This document shows positions 1-6,129 of a stretch of DNA of 10,013 bases, piece after piece; the stretch's first letter is position 1, and the number at the start of each line of letters is the position of its first letter. Below the pieces are notes generated by a model. The model saw only the letters and a list, made by a program, of their open reading frames with translations, did not search any database and had not been told where the DNA came from. This DNA comes from Solirubrobacterales bacterium (GTDB lineage Bacteria; Actinomycetota; Thermoleophilia; Solirubrobacterales; Solirubrobacteraceae): contig JACRMD010000328.1 in NCBI GenBank assembly GCA_016215085.1, forward strand, positions 1-10,013, written 5' to 3'. The translations under genes were made by a program, and so were the position numbers.

Positions 1-981
1 CGCGCGCAGGCCGGCCAGCCGCGTCCAGAAGCCGTCGTCGCCGTGGGGCTCCTCGAGGTAGATGTTCCGCGCCGCCGCGTAGAACGCCGCCCGGCCGCGC
101 GGGTCCAGGTACGCGCGCAGGAACTCGTCGACGCCCGCCGCCGACCAGCCGTCGGCGCCGCCCGGGACCATCCGCCGGACGATGCCCTCGACGATCGCGC
201 GGGGCGCCGGCTGCACGAGCCCCAGCTGCGGCGGGACCAGCCGCAGCAGCGGCGCCCACGGCCGGTCGCGCAGCCACGCCAGCGACGGCGCGAGCAGCAC
301 CAGTCGCCCGGCGCGCTCCGGGTGCGCGAGGCCGACCTCGATCGCCACGCGGCCGCCCATGCTGTTGCCGACCAGCGCCGCGCGCTCGAGGCCGAGCGCG
401 TCGAGCAGCGCGACGACCGCGCCGGCGAAGAACGGCGCGTCGTAGGCGGCGGCGACCGGCTTGGCCGAGTCGCCGAACCCCGGCAGGTCGACCGCGATGA
501 CGCGATGGTGGGCCGCCAGCGCGCCGACGGTCGGCAGGAACGAGGCCTTCGTCCCGCCGAGGCCGTGCAGGAGGAGCACGGGGTCGCCGGTGCCCGCCTC
601 CATCGTCGAGAGGTCGCCGACGGCCGTGTCGACGCGGCGGAAGCGCAGCCCGCCGCCCTCGGTCCCGGCGCCCGACGTCGCCGCCAGGAACCCGACGCCG
701 AGGTGCAGGTCGCGGCGCACCTGCAGCCGCCCGGCGCGGAACGCGGCCATGCCGCCGCGCAGGTCGCGGGCCAGCTTCTCCCACGTCGCGCGGTCGGCGC
801 GCAGCTCGCCGTCGGCCTCCCTCCCGCGGTCGGCGGGCTCCAGCCGGGCGGTGCCGTCGTGCAGCACGGCGTCCCAGGCGCCGCCCGCGCCCGCCAGGCG
901 CAGGCGCGCCGTGCGCCGGCCGACGTCGAAGACGTCGGGGTCGTAGCGGTCGACGAGCTCCTGCAGGACGGCGGGCGGCAC
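1..981 (-). CDS. alpha/beta hydrolase with SCP2-like N-terminal region (3' end outside window)
   Basis: Reading the minus strand from GTG at 981 gives 327 codons open to the window edge; the C-terminus is missing. An in-frame TGA lies at 990-988, so GTG-981 is the most upstream start. Residues about 125-327 are an alpha/beta-hydrolase fold: oxyanion-loop HGLGG at 140-144 region, the strand VIAVDLPGFGDS at 161-172, and the nucleophile elbow GNSMGG (205-210, Ser207). The catalytic Asp and His would lie near or beyond the cut. Residues about 10-105 do not belong to the hydrolase; the pattern of a short beta-rich part followed by DGELRADRATWEKLARD and a helix resembles an SCP2 sterol-carrier fold, suggesting a lipid or hydrophobic substrate (inference). 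A lipase/esterase, C-C hydrolase or haloperoxidase-like role cannot be separated. It is divergent from the next gene. The family call is firm; the substrate is unknown. Confidence 0.85.
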   Translation of the reverse strand, partial: MPPAVLQELVDRYDPDVFDVGRRTARLRLAGAGGAWDAVLHDGTARLEPADRGREADGELRADRATWEKLARDLRGGMAAFRAGRLQVRRDLHLGVGFLAATSGAGTEGGGLRFRRVDTAVGDLSTMEAGTGDPVLLLHGLGGTKASFLPTVGALAAHHRVIAVDLPGFGDSAKPVAAAYDAPFFAGAVVALLDALGLERAALVGNSMGGRVAIEVGLAHPERAGRLVLLAPSLAWLRDRPWAPLLRLVPPQLGLVQPAPRAIVEGIVRRMVPGGADGWSAAGVDEFLRAYLDPRGRAAFYAAARNIYLEEPHGDDGFWTRLAGLRA

Positions 982-989
982 GCCCCCTC

Positions 990-995
990 AGGGTA
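990..995 (-). promoter_or_regulatory. candidate -10 box (TACCCT) for the hydrolase gene
   Basis: On the minus strand TACCCT matches the actinobacterial TANNNT -10 pattern and ends 8 nt before the GTG start at 981, so transcription could begin at or next to the start codon. No convincing -35 hexamer is visible. A purine run GAGGGGG lies between the box and the start and could instead be a closely spaced ribosome-binding site. The preceding bases (CCGCC) match those before the similar box upstream of cmk. Confidence 0.35.
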
Positions 996-1031
996 GGCGG
1001 CGAGGCGGCGCGCAGCCCCGACGCACCGCGA

Positions 1032-1037
1032 TACGGT
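1032..1037 (+). promoter_or_regulatory. candidate -10 box (TACGGT) for the small helical-protein gene
   Basis: TACGGT fits TANNNT and ends 7 nt before the GTG at 1045 and 10 nt before the ATG at 1048. No Shine-Dalgarno-like purine run occurs in this leader, so a leaderless or nearly leaderless transcript is plausible. No clear -35 element is seen. The divergent spacer of 63 bp must hold the promoters for both flanking genes. Confidence 0.35.
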
Positions 1038-1044
1038 CCGTCGA

Positions 1045-1530
1045 GTGATGAACCCGCTCGCCCTCGCGGCGCTGCCGGCCGAGACGGTGGCCGCGCTGCG
1101 CGTCCTGCCCCGCCTGACCGAGCAGCTCGACGAGATCTCCGCCTCGACGCGCGCGCTCCCCGCGATGCTCGACGCCATCGAGGGCGTCAGCGGCGACACC
1201 GAGGCGCTGCCCGAGCTCCAGGGCGCCATGGGCCGCGTAGCGGAGGCCACGTCGCCGCTGGACGCCGTCGCCCGCGACATCTCGAGGATGGACGCGCGCA
1301 TGGCGACGATCGAGGACGCCATGCCGGTGCTCGTCGAGGTCCAGCAGCACCTCGCCCAGCTGCCCGAGACGATGGAGTCGCTCAACGCCGGCATCGCCGG
1401 CCTGTCGGCGCTGCTGGAGCGCCTGCTCGGCTCGCTCGAGCGCCTCGACGGCGACGTCACCCACCTCCACGAGACGGTCCAGCCGCTGGGCCGGCTGGCC
1501 GACCGCATCCCCGGCGGCTCGCGCCGCTAG
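1045..1530 (+). CDS. small helical (probable coiled-coil) protein, function unknown
   Basis: A 161-residue protein starting GTG-ATG (1045/1048; either codon could initiate, and no Shine-Dalgarno sequence helps to decide). It is almost entirely amphipathic helix: Leu/Met/Ile recur every 3-4 residues with Glu, Asp, Arg and Gln between them, as in the stretches LPRLTEQLDEIS, ISRMDARMATIEDAM and LSALLERLLGSLERL. There is no cysteine, no signal peptide and no membrane segment. The tail HETVQPLGRLADRIPGG resembles the C-terminal ends I recall from small uncharacterised actinobacterial helical proteins; that is memory, not a search result. It is the only plus-strand gene here, divergent from the hydrolase and convergent with metK. 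The codon pattern (GC at third positions) and the clean start and stop support a real gene. A scaffold, membrane-surface or oligomerisation role is conceivable, but none is shown. Confidence 0.75.
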   Translation: MMNPLALAALPAETVAALRVLPRLTEQLDEISASTRALPAMLDAIEGVSGDTEALPELQGAMGRVAEATSPLDAVARDISRMDARMATIEDAMPVLVEVQQHLAQLPETMESLNAGIAGLSALLERLLGSLERLDGDVTHLHETVQPLGRLADRIPGGSRR

Positions 1531-1543
1531 GCCCCCGGAACGA

Positions 1544-1571
1544 CGGAGGGCGGCCCGCGGGCCGCCCTCCG
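1544..1571. terminator. perfect 28-nt palindrome, likely bidirectional terminator
   Basis: The left half CGGAGGGCGGCCCG is followed at once by its exact reverse complement, giving a fully self-complementary 28-mer that would fold into a GC-only hairpin with a minimal loop. It lies 13 nt after the plus-strand TAG (1530) and 24 nt beyond the metK stop (1596), in the only convergent intergenic region of the window. Neither side has a proper T-tract (GCAGTGCTT in the plus direction, GTCGTTCC in the minus direction), as is common for terminators in high-GC actinobacteria. Confidence 0.7.
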
Positions 1572-1595
1572 GCAGTGCTTGGCGGCGCGGTCGCG

Positions 1596-2822
1596 CTAGA
1601 CCGACGCGGGCGCCTCGAGGCCGGCGTCGGCGGCCAGCGCGGCGGCCTTGTCGGTCTTCTCCCACGTGAAGTCGTGGTCCTCGCGGCCGAAGTGGCCGTA
1701 GGCCGCGGTCTTCTGGTAGATCGGCCGGTGCAGGTCCAGCTGCTCGCGGAACGCGCCCGGGCGCAGGTCAAAGTGCGCGTCGACGAGCTCGGCGATCCGC
1801 GCGCGGCCGACGTGCTCGGTGCCGAACGTCTCGACCATGACCGAGACCGGGTGCGCGACGCCGATCGCGTAGGCGACCTGGACCTCGCAGCGGTCGGCCA
1901 AGCCGGCGGCCACGACGTTCTTGGCCACCCAGCGTGCGGCGTAGGCGGCGGAGCGGTCGACCTTCGACGGGTCCTTGCCCGAGAACGCGCCGCCGCCGTG
2001 GCGGGCCATGCCGCCGTAGGTGTCGACGATGATCTTGCGGCCGGTCAGGCCCGCGTCGCCCACCGGGCCGCCGATGACGAAGCGGCCGGTCGGGTTGACG
2101 AGGAACGACTTGCGCAGCTTGCCCGCGTCGTAGAGCTCCTTGGGCAGGATCGGCTCGACGACGTGCTCCCAGAGGTCGTCGGGGATCAGCGACTCCGCGC
2201 CCTCCTTGTGTTGCGTGGAGATCAGCAGCTTCTCGATCTCCGCCGGCTTGCCGTCGCGGTAGCGGACCGAGACCTGGGTCTTGCCGTCGGGGCGCAGGTA
2301 GGGGACGACCTCGCCCTTGCGCACGTCGGCCAGCCGCTTGGCGAGCTTGTGGGCCAGCGCGATCGGCAGCGGCATGAGCTCGGGCGTCTCGCGTGTGGCG
2401 TAGCCGAACATCATGCCCTGGTCGCCGGCGCCCGCGACGTCGAGCGCGTCGTCGTCGGAGGGGTCGGTGCGCGACTCGTAGGCCTGGTCGACGCCCTGGG
2501 CGATGTCGGCCGACTGCTTGTCGATCGCGTTGATGACCGCGCAGGAGTCCGCGCTGAAGCCCAGGTCCGCGTCGACGTAGCCGATCTTGCGGATCGTCTC
2601 GCGCGCCACCTCCTGGATGTCGACGTACGTCTCGGTGGTGATCTCGCCCGAGACCACGACGAGGCCGGTGTTGACCAGCGTCTCGCAGGCCACGCGGGAG
2701 TTCGGGTCCTCGCGCAGGCAGGCGTCGAGGACGCCGTCGGAGATCTGGTCGGCCACCTTGTCGGGGTGGCCCTCGGTGACGGACTCGGACGTGAAGAGGT
2801 ACTCGTTGTCGGCGTAGCTCAT
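1596..2822 (-). CDS. metK: S-adenosylmethionine synthetase (methionine adenosyltransferase)
   Basis: This 408-residue cytosolic enzyme makes S-adenosylmethionine from ATP and methionine, supplying methyl groups. The length is normal for bacterial MetK (about 380-420). Visible family hallmarks are GHPDK (18-22, metal/ATP site), the signature GAGDQGMMFGY (131-141), the long central region with VNPTGRFVIGGP (242-253), and the second signature GGGAFSGKD (276-284) followed by PSKVDRSAAY. Start ATG-2822 gives MSYADNEYLFTSESVTEGHP, the expected N-terminus. The start overlaps the stop of the upstream gene as ATGA. There is no Shine-Dalgarno sequence; the bases before the ATG are pyrimidine-rich, so expression probably relies on translation of the preceding gene. 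It is the last gene of the operon, ahead of the terminator at 1544-1571. No SAM riboswitch is visible. Confidence 0.98.
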   Translation of the reverse strand: MSYADNEYLFTSESVTEGHPDKVADQISDGVLDACLREDPNSRVACETLVNTGLVVVSGEITTETYVDIQEVARETIRKIGYVDADLGFSADSCAVINAIDKQSADIAQGVDQAYESRTDPSDDDALDVAGAGDQGMMFGYATRETPELMPLPIALAHKLAKRLADVRKGEVVPYLRPDGKTQVSVRYRDGKPAEIEKLLISTQHKEGAESLIPDDLWEHVVEPILPKELYDAGKLRKSFLVNPTGRFVIGGPVGDAGLTGRKIIVDTYGGMARHGGGAFSGKDPSKVDRSAAYAARWVAKNVVAAGLADRCEVQVAYAIGVAHPVSVMVETFGTEHVGRARIAELVDAHFDLRPGAFREQLDLHRPIYQKTAAYGHFGREDHDFTWEKTDKAAALAADAGLEAPASV

Positions 2823-4231
2823 GGGATGAGGAGGGAGATCTCCGCGGTCGATTCGCTGCTGGATCCGGACGAGACGGCGCCGACGGCGCGCACCTTGTCG
2901 AGGTCGTCCTTCACCCGGACGTACGCGCGCGAGTCGTAGAGGCCCGTCTGCTCGCCCAGCCGCAGCAGGCGGTTGAAGTCCAGGAAGACTAGCGAGGTCA
3001 CCTTGCCGTCGCCCTTCCCCCCGGTCACGCTGGAGAAGGCGTCGGTGTCGGCGAGCTTGGGCGCGTCGTCGTCCAGGACGGCGTCGACGCCCGACTGCGC
3101 GGTCGAGACGACGACCTTGCCGTCGCGCACCGCGCTCTTGAACACCTTGCGCAGGGCGGCGGGCAGCCTGGCCAGCGAGCGCCGGGCGGCGGCCTCGTCC
3201 TCGGTGCGGGCGACGAGCGTGAGGACCGGCGCGGGGACGTTCGGCGTGATGATGACCGCCGACTCGCCCCGGAACAGCCGCAGCAGCGAGGCGTCGAGGC
3301 CGCCGAGCAGCGGCTGCAGCGCGTCCTGCCCCTCCCCCGCGGCGCTGAGCACGCGCTGCAGGGCGGTGCCGAGGTTGGCCACGCCGACGTAGGCCATGGC
3401 GCCCTCGGGCACGACGTCGGCGAGGGTCGGGTCGAACGGCGGGAAGGTCCGCGTGCGCTTGGCGACGTCCTCGTCGAGCAGCGAGTGGATGCGCAGCTTG
3501 GCGAGGTCGTCCTGCGCGGTCACCGAGAACCCGGCGCTGCGCAGCGCGGGCTGGTCGACCAGCGTGCCGGCGGCGCCGAGCAGGCCGCCCTGCGGCGCCA
3601 GCAGCCGGCGGATGCCGTCGGCGGACGCGTAGCCGTCGGCCACGCGCGCGGCGGGCAGGGTGTCCATCGCCTTGCGGTAGTCGGCGCTGTCGGCCAGCGC
3701 GTTGCCCTGCCCGCGCTGCAGGCGCCGGGCGACCGCCAGGCTCTCGGGCTGGCCGATGGCCAGGAAGCGCCCGACGTACTCGGCGGTCAGCGCGCCGCAG
3801 CGGCGCTGCTGGGGCCTGGGCTGGTCCTTGCCGGTGTCGACCAGCACGAGCGAGTTGGCGGTGCGGGCGGCGCCGATGTCGAAGAGCACGAGCGCGGCCT
3901 CGTCGGCGGTGCGGATCGCCTCGGTCGCGGCGCGGCAGCCGGGCGCCTCGAGGCGGCGCAGGATGCTGCGGCGCAGCGCCGGCCAGCTCGGGAAGCGCTC
4001 GGCGAGGTCGCCCGCGCGGGCGGTCGCCGGCCGGTCGCCGTCGGTGGAGACGTGCAGGTAGACGAGCGCGGTCGACGGCACGAGCTTGGCCGCCTCGTTC
4101 GGCGGCGCCGTCGCGGACGCGCCGCCGCCGGCGAGGAGGCCGGCGAGCACGACGACCGCCGCCGCGGCGAGGCGGATGGCCTCGGTCAGCGGGTCGAACG
4201 TGCGGCGCTCGGCCACGGGGCTAGCGCTCAC
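2819..4231 (-). CDS. DUF3352-like secreted or membrane-anchored protein
   Basis: A 470-residue protein of unknown function. The N-terminus has a basic/polar start followed by a hydrophobic stretch at about 19-36 (AAAAVVVLAGLLAGGG) and an ASA at 38-40, fitting either a signal peptide with AxA cleavage or a single membrane anchor, so the bulk is probably extracytoplasmic. The mature part holds two related openings, LVPSTALVYLHVSTD (50-64) and VVPEGAMAYVGVANLG, each followed by helix and strand. This internal duplication, together with AVIITPNVPAPVLTLVART and a helix of the type EAAARRSLARLPAAL, matches what I know of DUF3352 proteins. The start GTG-4231 lies inside the end of der (11-nt overlap), with a distant AAGGA 11 nt upstream; the next in-frame GTG at 4216 has no such sequence. 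The stop overlaps metK (ATGA). Its position between der and metK gives no functional clue. The family call comes from memory of sequence pattern. Confidence 0.8.
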   Translation of the reverse strand: MSASPVAERRTFDPLTEAIRLAAAAVVVLAGLLAGGGASATAPPNEAAKLVPSTALVYLHVSTDGDRPATARAGDLAERFPSWPALRRSILRRLEAPGCRAATEAIRTADEAALVLFDIGAARTANSLVLVDTGKDQPRPQQRRCGALTAEYVGRFLAIGQPESLAVARRLQRGQGNALADSADYRKAMDTLPAARVADGYASADGIRRLLAPQGGLLGAAGTLVDQPALRSAGFSVTAQDDLAKLRIHSLLDEDVAKRTRTFPPFDPTLADVVPEGAMAYVGVANLGTALQRVLSAAGEGQDALQPLLGGLDASLLRLFRGESAVIITPNVPAPVLTLVARTEDEAAARRSLARLPAALRKVFKSAVRDGKVVVSTAQSGVDAVLDDDAPKLADTDAFSSVTGGKGDGKVTSLVFLDFNRLLRLGEQTGLYDSRAYVRVKDDLDKVRAVGAVSSGSSSESTAEISLLIP

Positions 4232-5534
4232 GCTGCTTGCGTTCCTTGAAGTCGATCACGAGTGGGACGCCGTCCATCGCGAAGCGGCGGCGCAGCCGAT
4301 TCTCGATGAAGTAGGCGTAGTCGCGCGTCACTCGGTTGCGGCTGTTGACCTGGATCGCGAAGCGCGGCGGGCGCACGTCGTACTGGGCCATGTAGAGCAG
4401 GCGCAGCCGGCTGCCCTGCTTGGCCGGCGGCTGGCGCTCCTGCACGACCTCGGAGAGGAAGCGGTTGAGCTGCGGCGTGGGGATGCGCGCCTGCATGCGG
4501 TCGCCGAGGCCGACGACCTCGCGCATCACGCGCTCGACGTTGCGCCCGGTCTTCGCGCTGGCGGTCAGCACCTTCGGGCGCAGGCGCAGCTTGTTGTTGA
4601 CCTTGGCGCGCTCGTGGTCGAGCGCGTCCTCCTCCATGTTGGCCACGTCCCACTTGTTGAGGACCAGCGCCGTGGCGCAGCCCTCCTGCATCGCGAGCTC
4701 GGCGACGCGCAGGTCCTGGGCGGTGACGCCGTCGTGGGCGTCGCACACCACGAGCGCGACGTCGGCGCGCTCCACCGCGCGCTGCGAGCGCAAGGTGGTG
4801 TAGTACTCGACCGACTCGGTGACCTTGGCCTGGCGCCGCATGCCCGCCGTGTCCACCACGATGATCCGGCGGCCCTCGAACTCGAGCGGCAGGTCGATGG
4901 CGTCGCGCGTGGTGCCGGCGACGTCGGAGACGATCACGCGCTCGGAGCCGAGCACCTGGTTGACGAAGGTCGACTTGCCGACGTTCGGGCGCCCGATGAT
5001 CGCCAGGCGGATGGTCTCGTCCGCCTCATCCTCGTGGTCGGCGCCCTCCGGCAGCTCGGCGGTGACGCGGTCCAGCAGGTCACCGGTGCCGAGGCCCTGC
5101 GCGGCGCTGACGGCGATCGGCTCGCCCAGGCCGAGGCGGTGGAACTCGTGGGCGAAGGCCATGTCCTTGACGTCGTCGACCTTGTTGGCCGCCACGAGCA
5201 CCGGCTTGGGCCAGCGGCGCAGCAGGTCGGCGAGCTCCTCGTCGCCCGGGCGCACGCCGGCCTGGGCGTCGACGACGAAGACGGCGACCTCGGCGTCGTT
5301 GAGCGCGGCCTGCGCCTGCTCGCGGATCGAGCCCGCCAGCGGGTCCTCGTCGAGGAAGTCCATGCCGCCGGTGTCGATCAGCGTGAAGCGGCGGCCGTTC
5401 CACTCGCACACGATCTCCTTGCGGTCGCGCGTGATGCCGGCGCGCTCGTGCACGACCGCCTCGCGCGAGCCGGTGAGCCGGTTGACCAGCGAGCTCTTGC
5501 CGACGTTGGGGTAGCCGACGACCGCGACCTTCAC
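4221..5534 (-). CDS. der: ribosome-assembly GTPase Der (EngA)
   Basis: A double-GTPase-domain protein (437 aa; usual range about 430-490) that acts in maturation of the 50S ribosomal subunit. GTPase domain 1: P-loop GYPNVGKSS (7-15), DTGG (54-57), NKVD (117-120). GTPase domain 2: GRPNVGKST (181-189), DTAG (228-231), NKWD (293-296) and SAKTG (326-330). The acidic linker GADHEDEADET (164-174) joins the domains. The C-terminal KH-like domain is present (about 350-437, with QYDVRPPRFAIQVN and a basic end KERKQRER). The start is GTG-5534 (VKVAVVGYPN); the frame stays open upstream to 6215, but that part overlaps cmk and is not Der-like. The start overlaps the cmk stop as GTGA, and the end overlaps the downstream DUF3352-like gene. 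All GTP-binding motifs are intact. Confidence 0.97.
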   Translation of the reverse strand: MKVAVVGYPNVGKSSLVNRLTGSREAVVHERAGITRDRKEIVCEWNGRRFTLIDTGGMDFLDEDPLAGSIREQAQAALNDAEVAVFVVDAQAGVRPGDEELADLLRRWPKPVLVAANKVDDVKDMAFAHEFHRLGLGEPIAVSAAQGLGTGDLLDRVTAELPEGADHEDEADETIRLAIIGRPNVGKSTFVNQVLGSERVIVSDVAGTTRDAIDLPLEFEGRRIIVVDTAGMRRQAKVTESVEYYTTLRSQRAVERADVALVVCDAHDGVTAQDLRVAELAMQEGCATALVLNKWDVANMEEDALDHERAKVNNKLRLRPKVLTASAKTGRNVERVMREVVGLGDRMQARIPTPQLNRFLSEVVQERQPPAKQGSRLRLLYMAQYDVRPPRFAIQVNSRNRVTRDYAYFIENRLRRRFAMDGVPLVIDFKERKQRER

Positions 5535-6103
5535 GAGCGCACCGCCCGCGCGAGGTCGACGACCTTCGCCACGACCTCGTCGATCGTCAGGCCCGTGGTG
5601 TCGACCGGCGTGGCGCCCGGCGCGGGCTCCAGCGTCGTGCGGCCGTGGCCCTGGTCGCGCGCGTCGCGCTCGTTGACGTCGTCGACCGGGACGCCGCGGC
5701 GGCGGGCCCGTTCGGCGGGGTCGGCGGTGAGGAAGACCTTGACCTCCGCGTCGGGCGCGACCACCGTGGCGATGTCGCGGCCCTCCGCGACGTAGTCGCC
5801 GCCGGCGATCAGCGCGCGCTGCTTGGCGACCAGCACCTCGCGGACGGCGGGGTCGGCGGCGCGGCGCGAGGCCTCCTGGGCGACCTCGGGCGTGCGGATC
5901 GCCTCGCTGACGTCCTCGCCGTCGAGCAGCACGCGGTCGCCGTCGAAGGCGATGTCCAGGCCCGCGGGATCGCGGTCGCCGGCCAGCGCCACGGCGCGGT
6001 ACATCGCCCCCGTGTCGAGGTAGGTGAAGCCGAGCGCGCCGGCGACGGCGCGGGCGACCGTGGACTTGCCGGCCCCGGCGGGTCCGTCGATGGCGACGAG
6101 CAC
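5531..6103 (-). CDS. cmk: cytidylate kinase ((d)CMP kinase), compact form
   Basis: It transfers phosphate from ATP to CMP/dCMP for RNA, DNA and phospholipid precursors. From GTG-6103 the protein is 190 aa. Visible motifs: P-loop GPAGAGKST (7-15), YLDTGAMYRAVAL (28-40), EDVSEAIRTPEV (63-74) with conserved helix, AEGRDIATVV (106-115), the strand VKVFLTADPAERARRR (121-136), ERDARD (145-150) and the C-terminal TTGLTIDEVV (169-178). Compared with the roughly 220-230 residues of E. coli Cmk it lacks about 15 residues after the first NMP-binding helix and a similar block before ERDARD, where the usual lid helix lies; the kinase motifs remain. GTG-6103 gives the expected MLVAIDGPAG N-terminus, although the frame is open further up. 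The gap to the upstream gene is 26 nt and the overlap with der is 4 nt (GTGA). No Shine-Dalgarno sequence is seen. Confidence 0.95.
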   Translation of the reverse strand: MLVAIDGPAGAGKSTVARAVAGALGFTYLDTGAMYRAVALAGDRDPAGLDIAFDGDRVLLDGEDVSEAIRTPEVAQEASRRAADPAVREVLVAKQRALIAGGDYVAEGRDIATVVAPDAEVKVFLTADPAERARRRGVPVDDVNERDARDQGHGRTTLEPAPGATPVDTTGLTIDEVVAKVVDLARAVRS

Positions 6104-6111
6104 GGCGGTCG

Positions 6112-6117
6112 AGGATA
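6112..6117 (-). promoter_or_regulatory. candidate internal -10 box (TATCCT) upstream of cmk
   Basis: On the minus strand TATCCT fits TANNNT and ends 8 nt before the cmk GTG at 6103, in the 26-nt gap after the epimerase gene. Preceding bases (ACCGCC) match those before the hydrolase box at 995-990. It could drive a leaderless cmk-der-DUF3352-metK transcript independent of the upstream aromatic genes. No clear -35 is seen; this is a sequence match only. Confidence 0.35.
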
Positions 6118-6129
6118 GGCGGTCGCGCG

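Noticed and set aside
43..996. Long plus-strand open frame opposite the hydrolase
   Set aside because: Arg/Ala/Gln/Val-rich translation without any fold motif. The opposite strand encodes a clear alpha/beta hydrolase with GNSMGG. It is a high-GC shadow.
2823..2900. SAM riboswitch ahead of metK
   Set aside because: metK overlaps the coding end of the upstream gene, leaving no leader, and no SAM-I or SAM-II core pattern is visible.
1575..2939. 454-codon plus-strand open frame opposite metK
   Set aside because: It starts in the convergent intergenic region next to the terminator and covers metK, whose protein has every family signature. The translation is low-complexity (Val, Asp, Leu, Arg).
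4216..4218. Alternative GTG start for the DUF3352-like gene just after the der stop
   Set aside because: It has no ribosome-binding sequence, whereas GTG-4231 has a weak AAGGA upstream. It cannot be fully excluded and would only remove five residues.
4086..5795. 569-codon plus-strand open frame opposite der
   Set aside because: It spans three well-supported minus-strand genes, and its translation is compositionally biased with no domain pattern.
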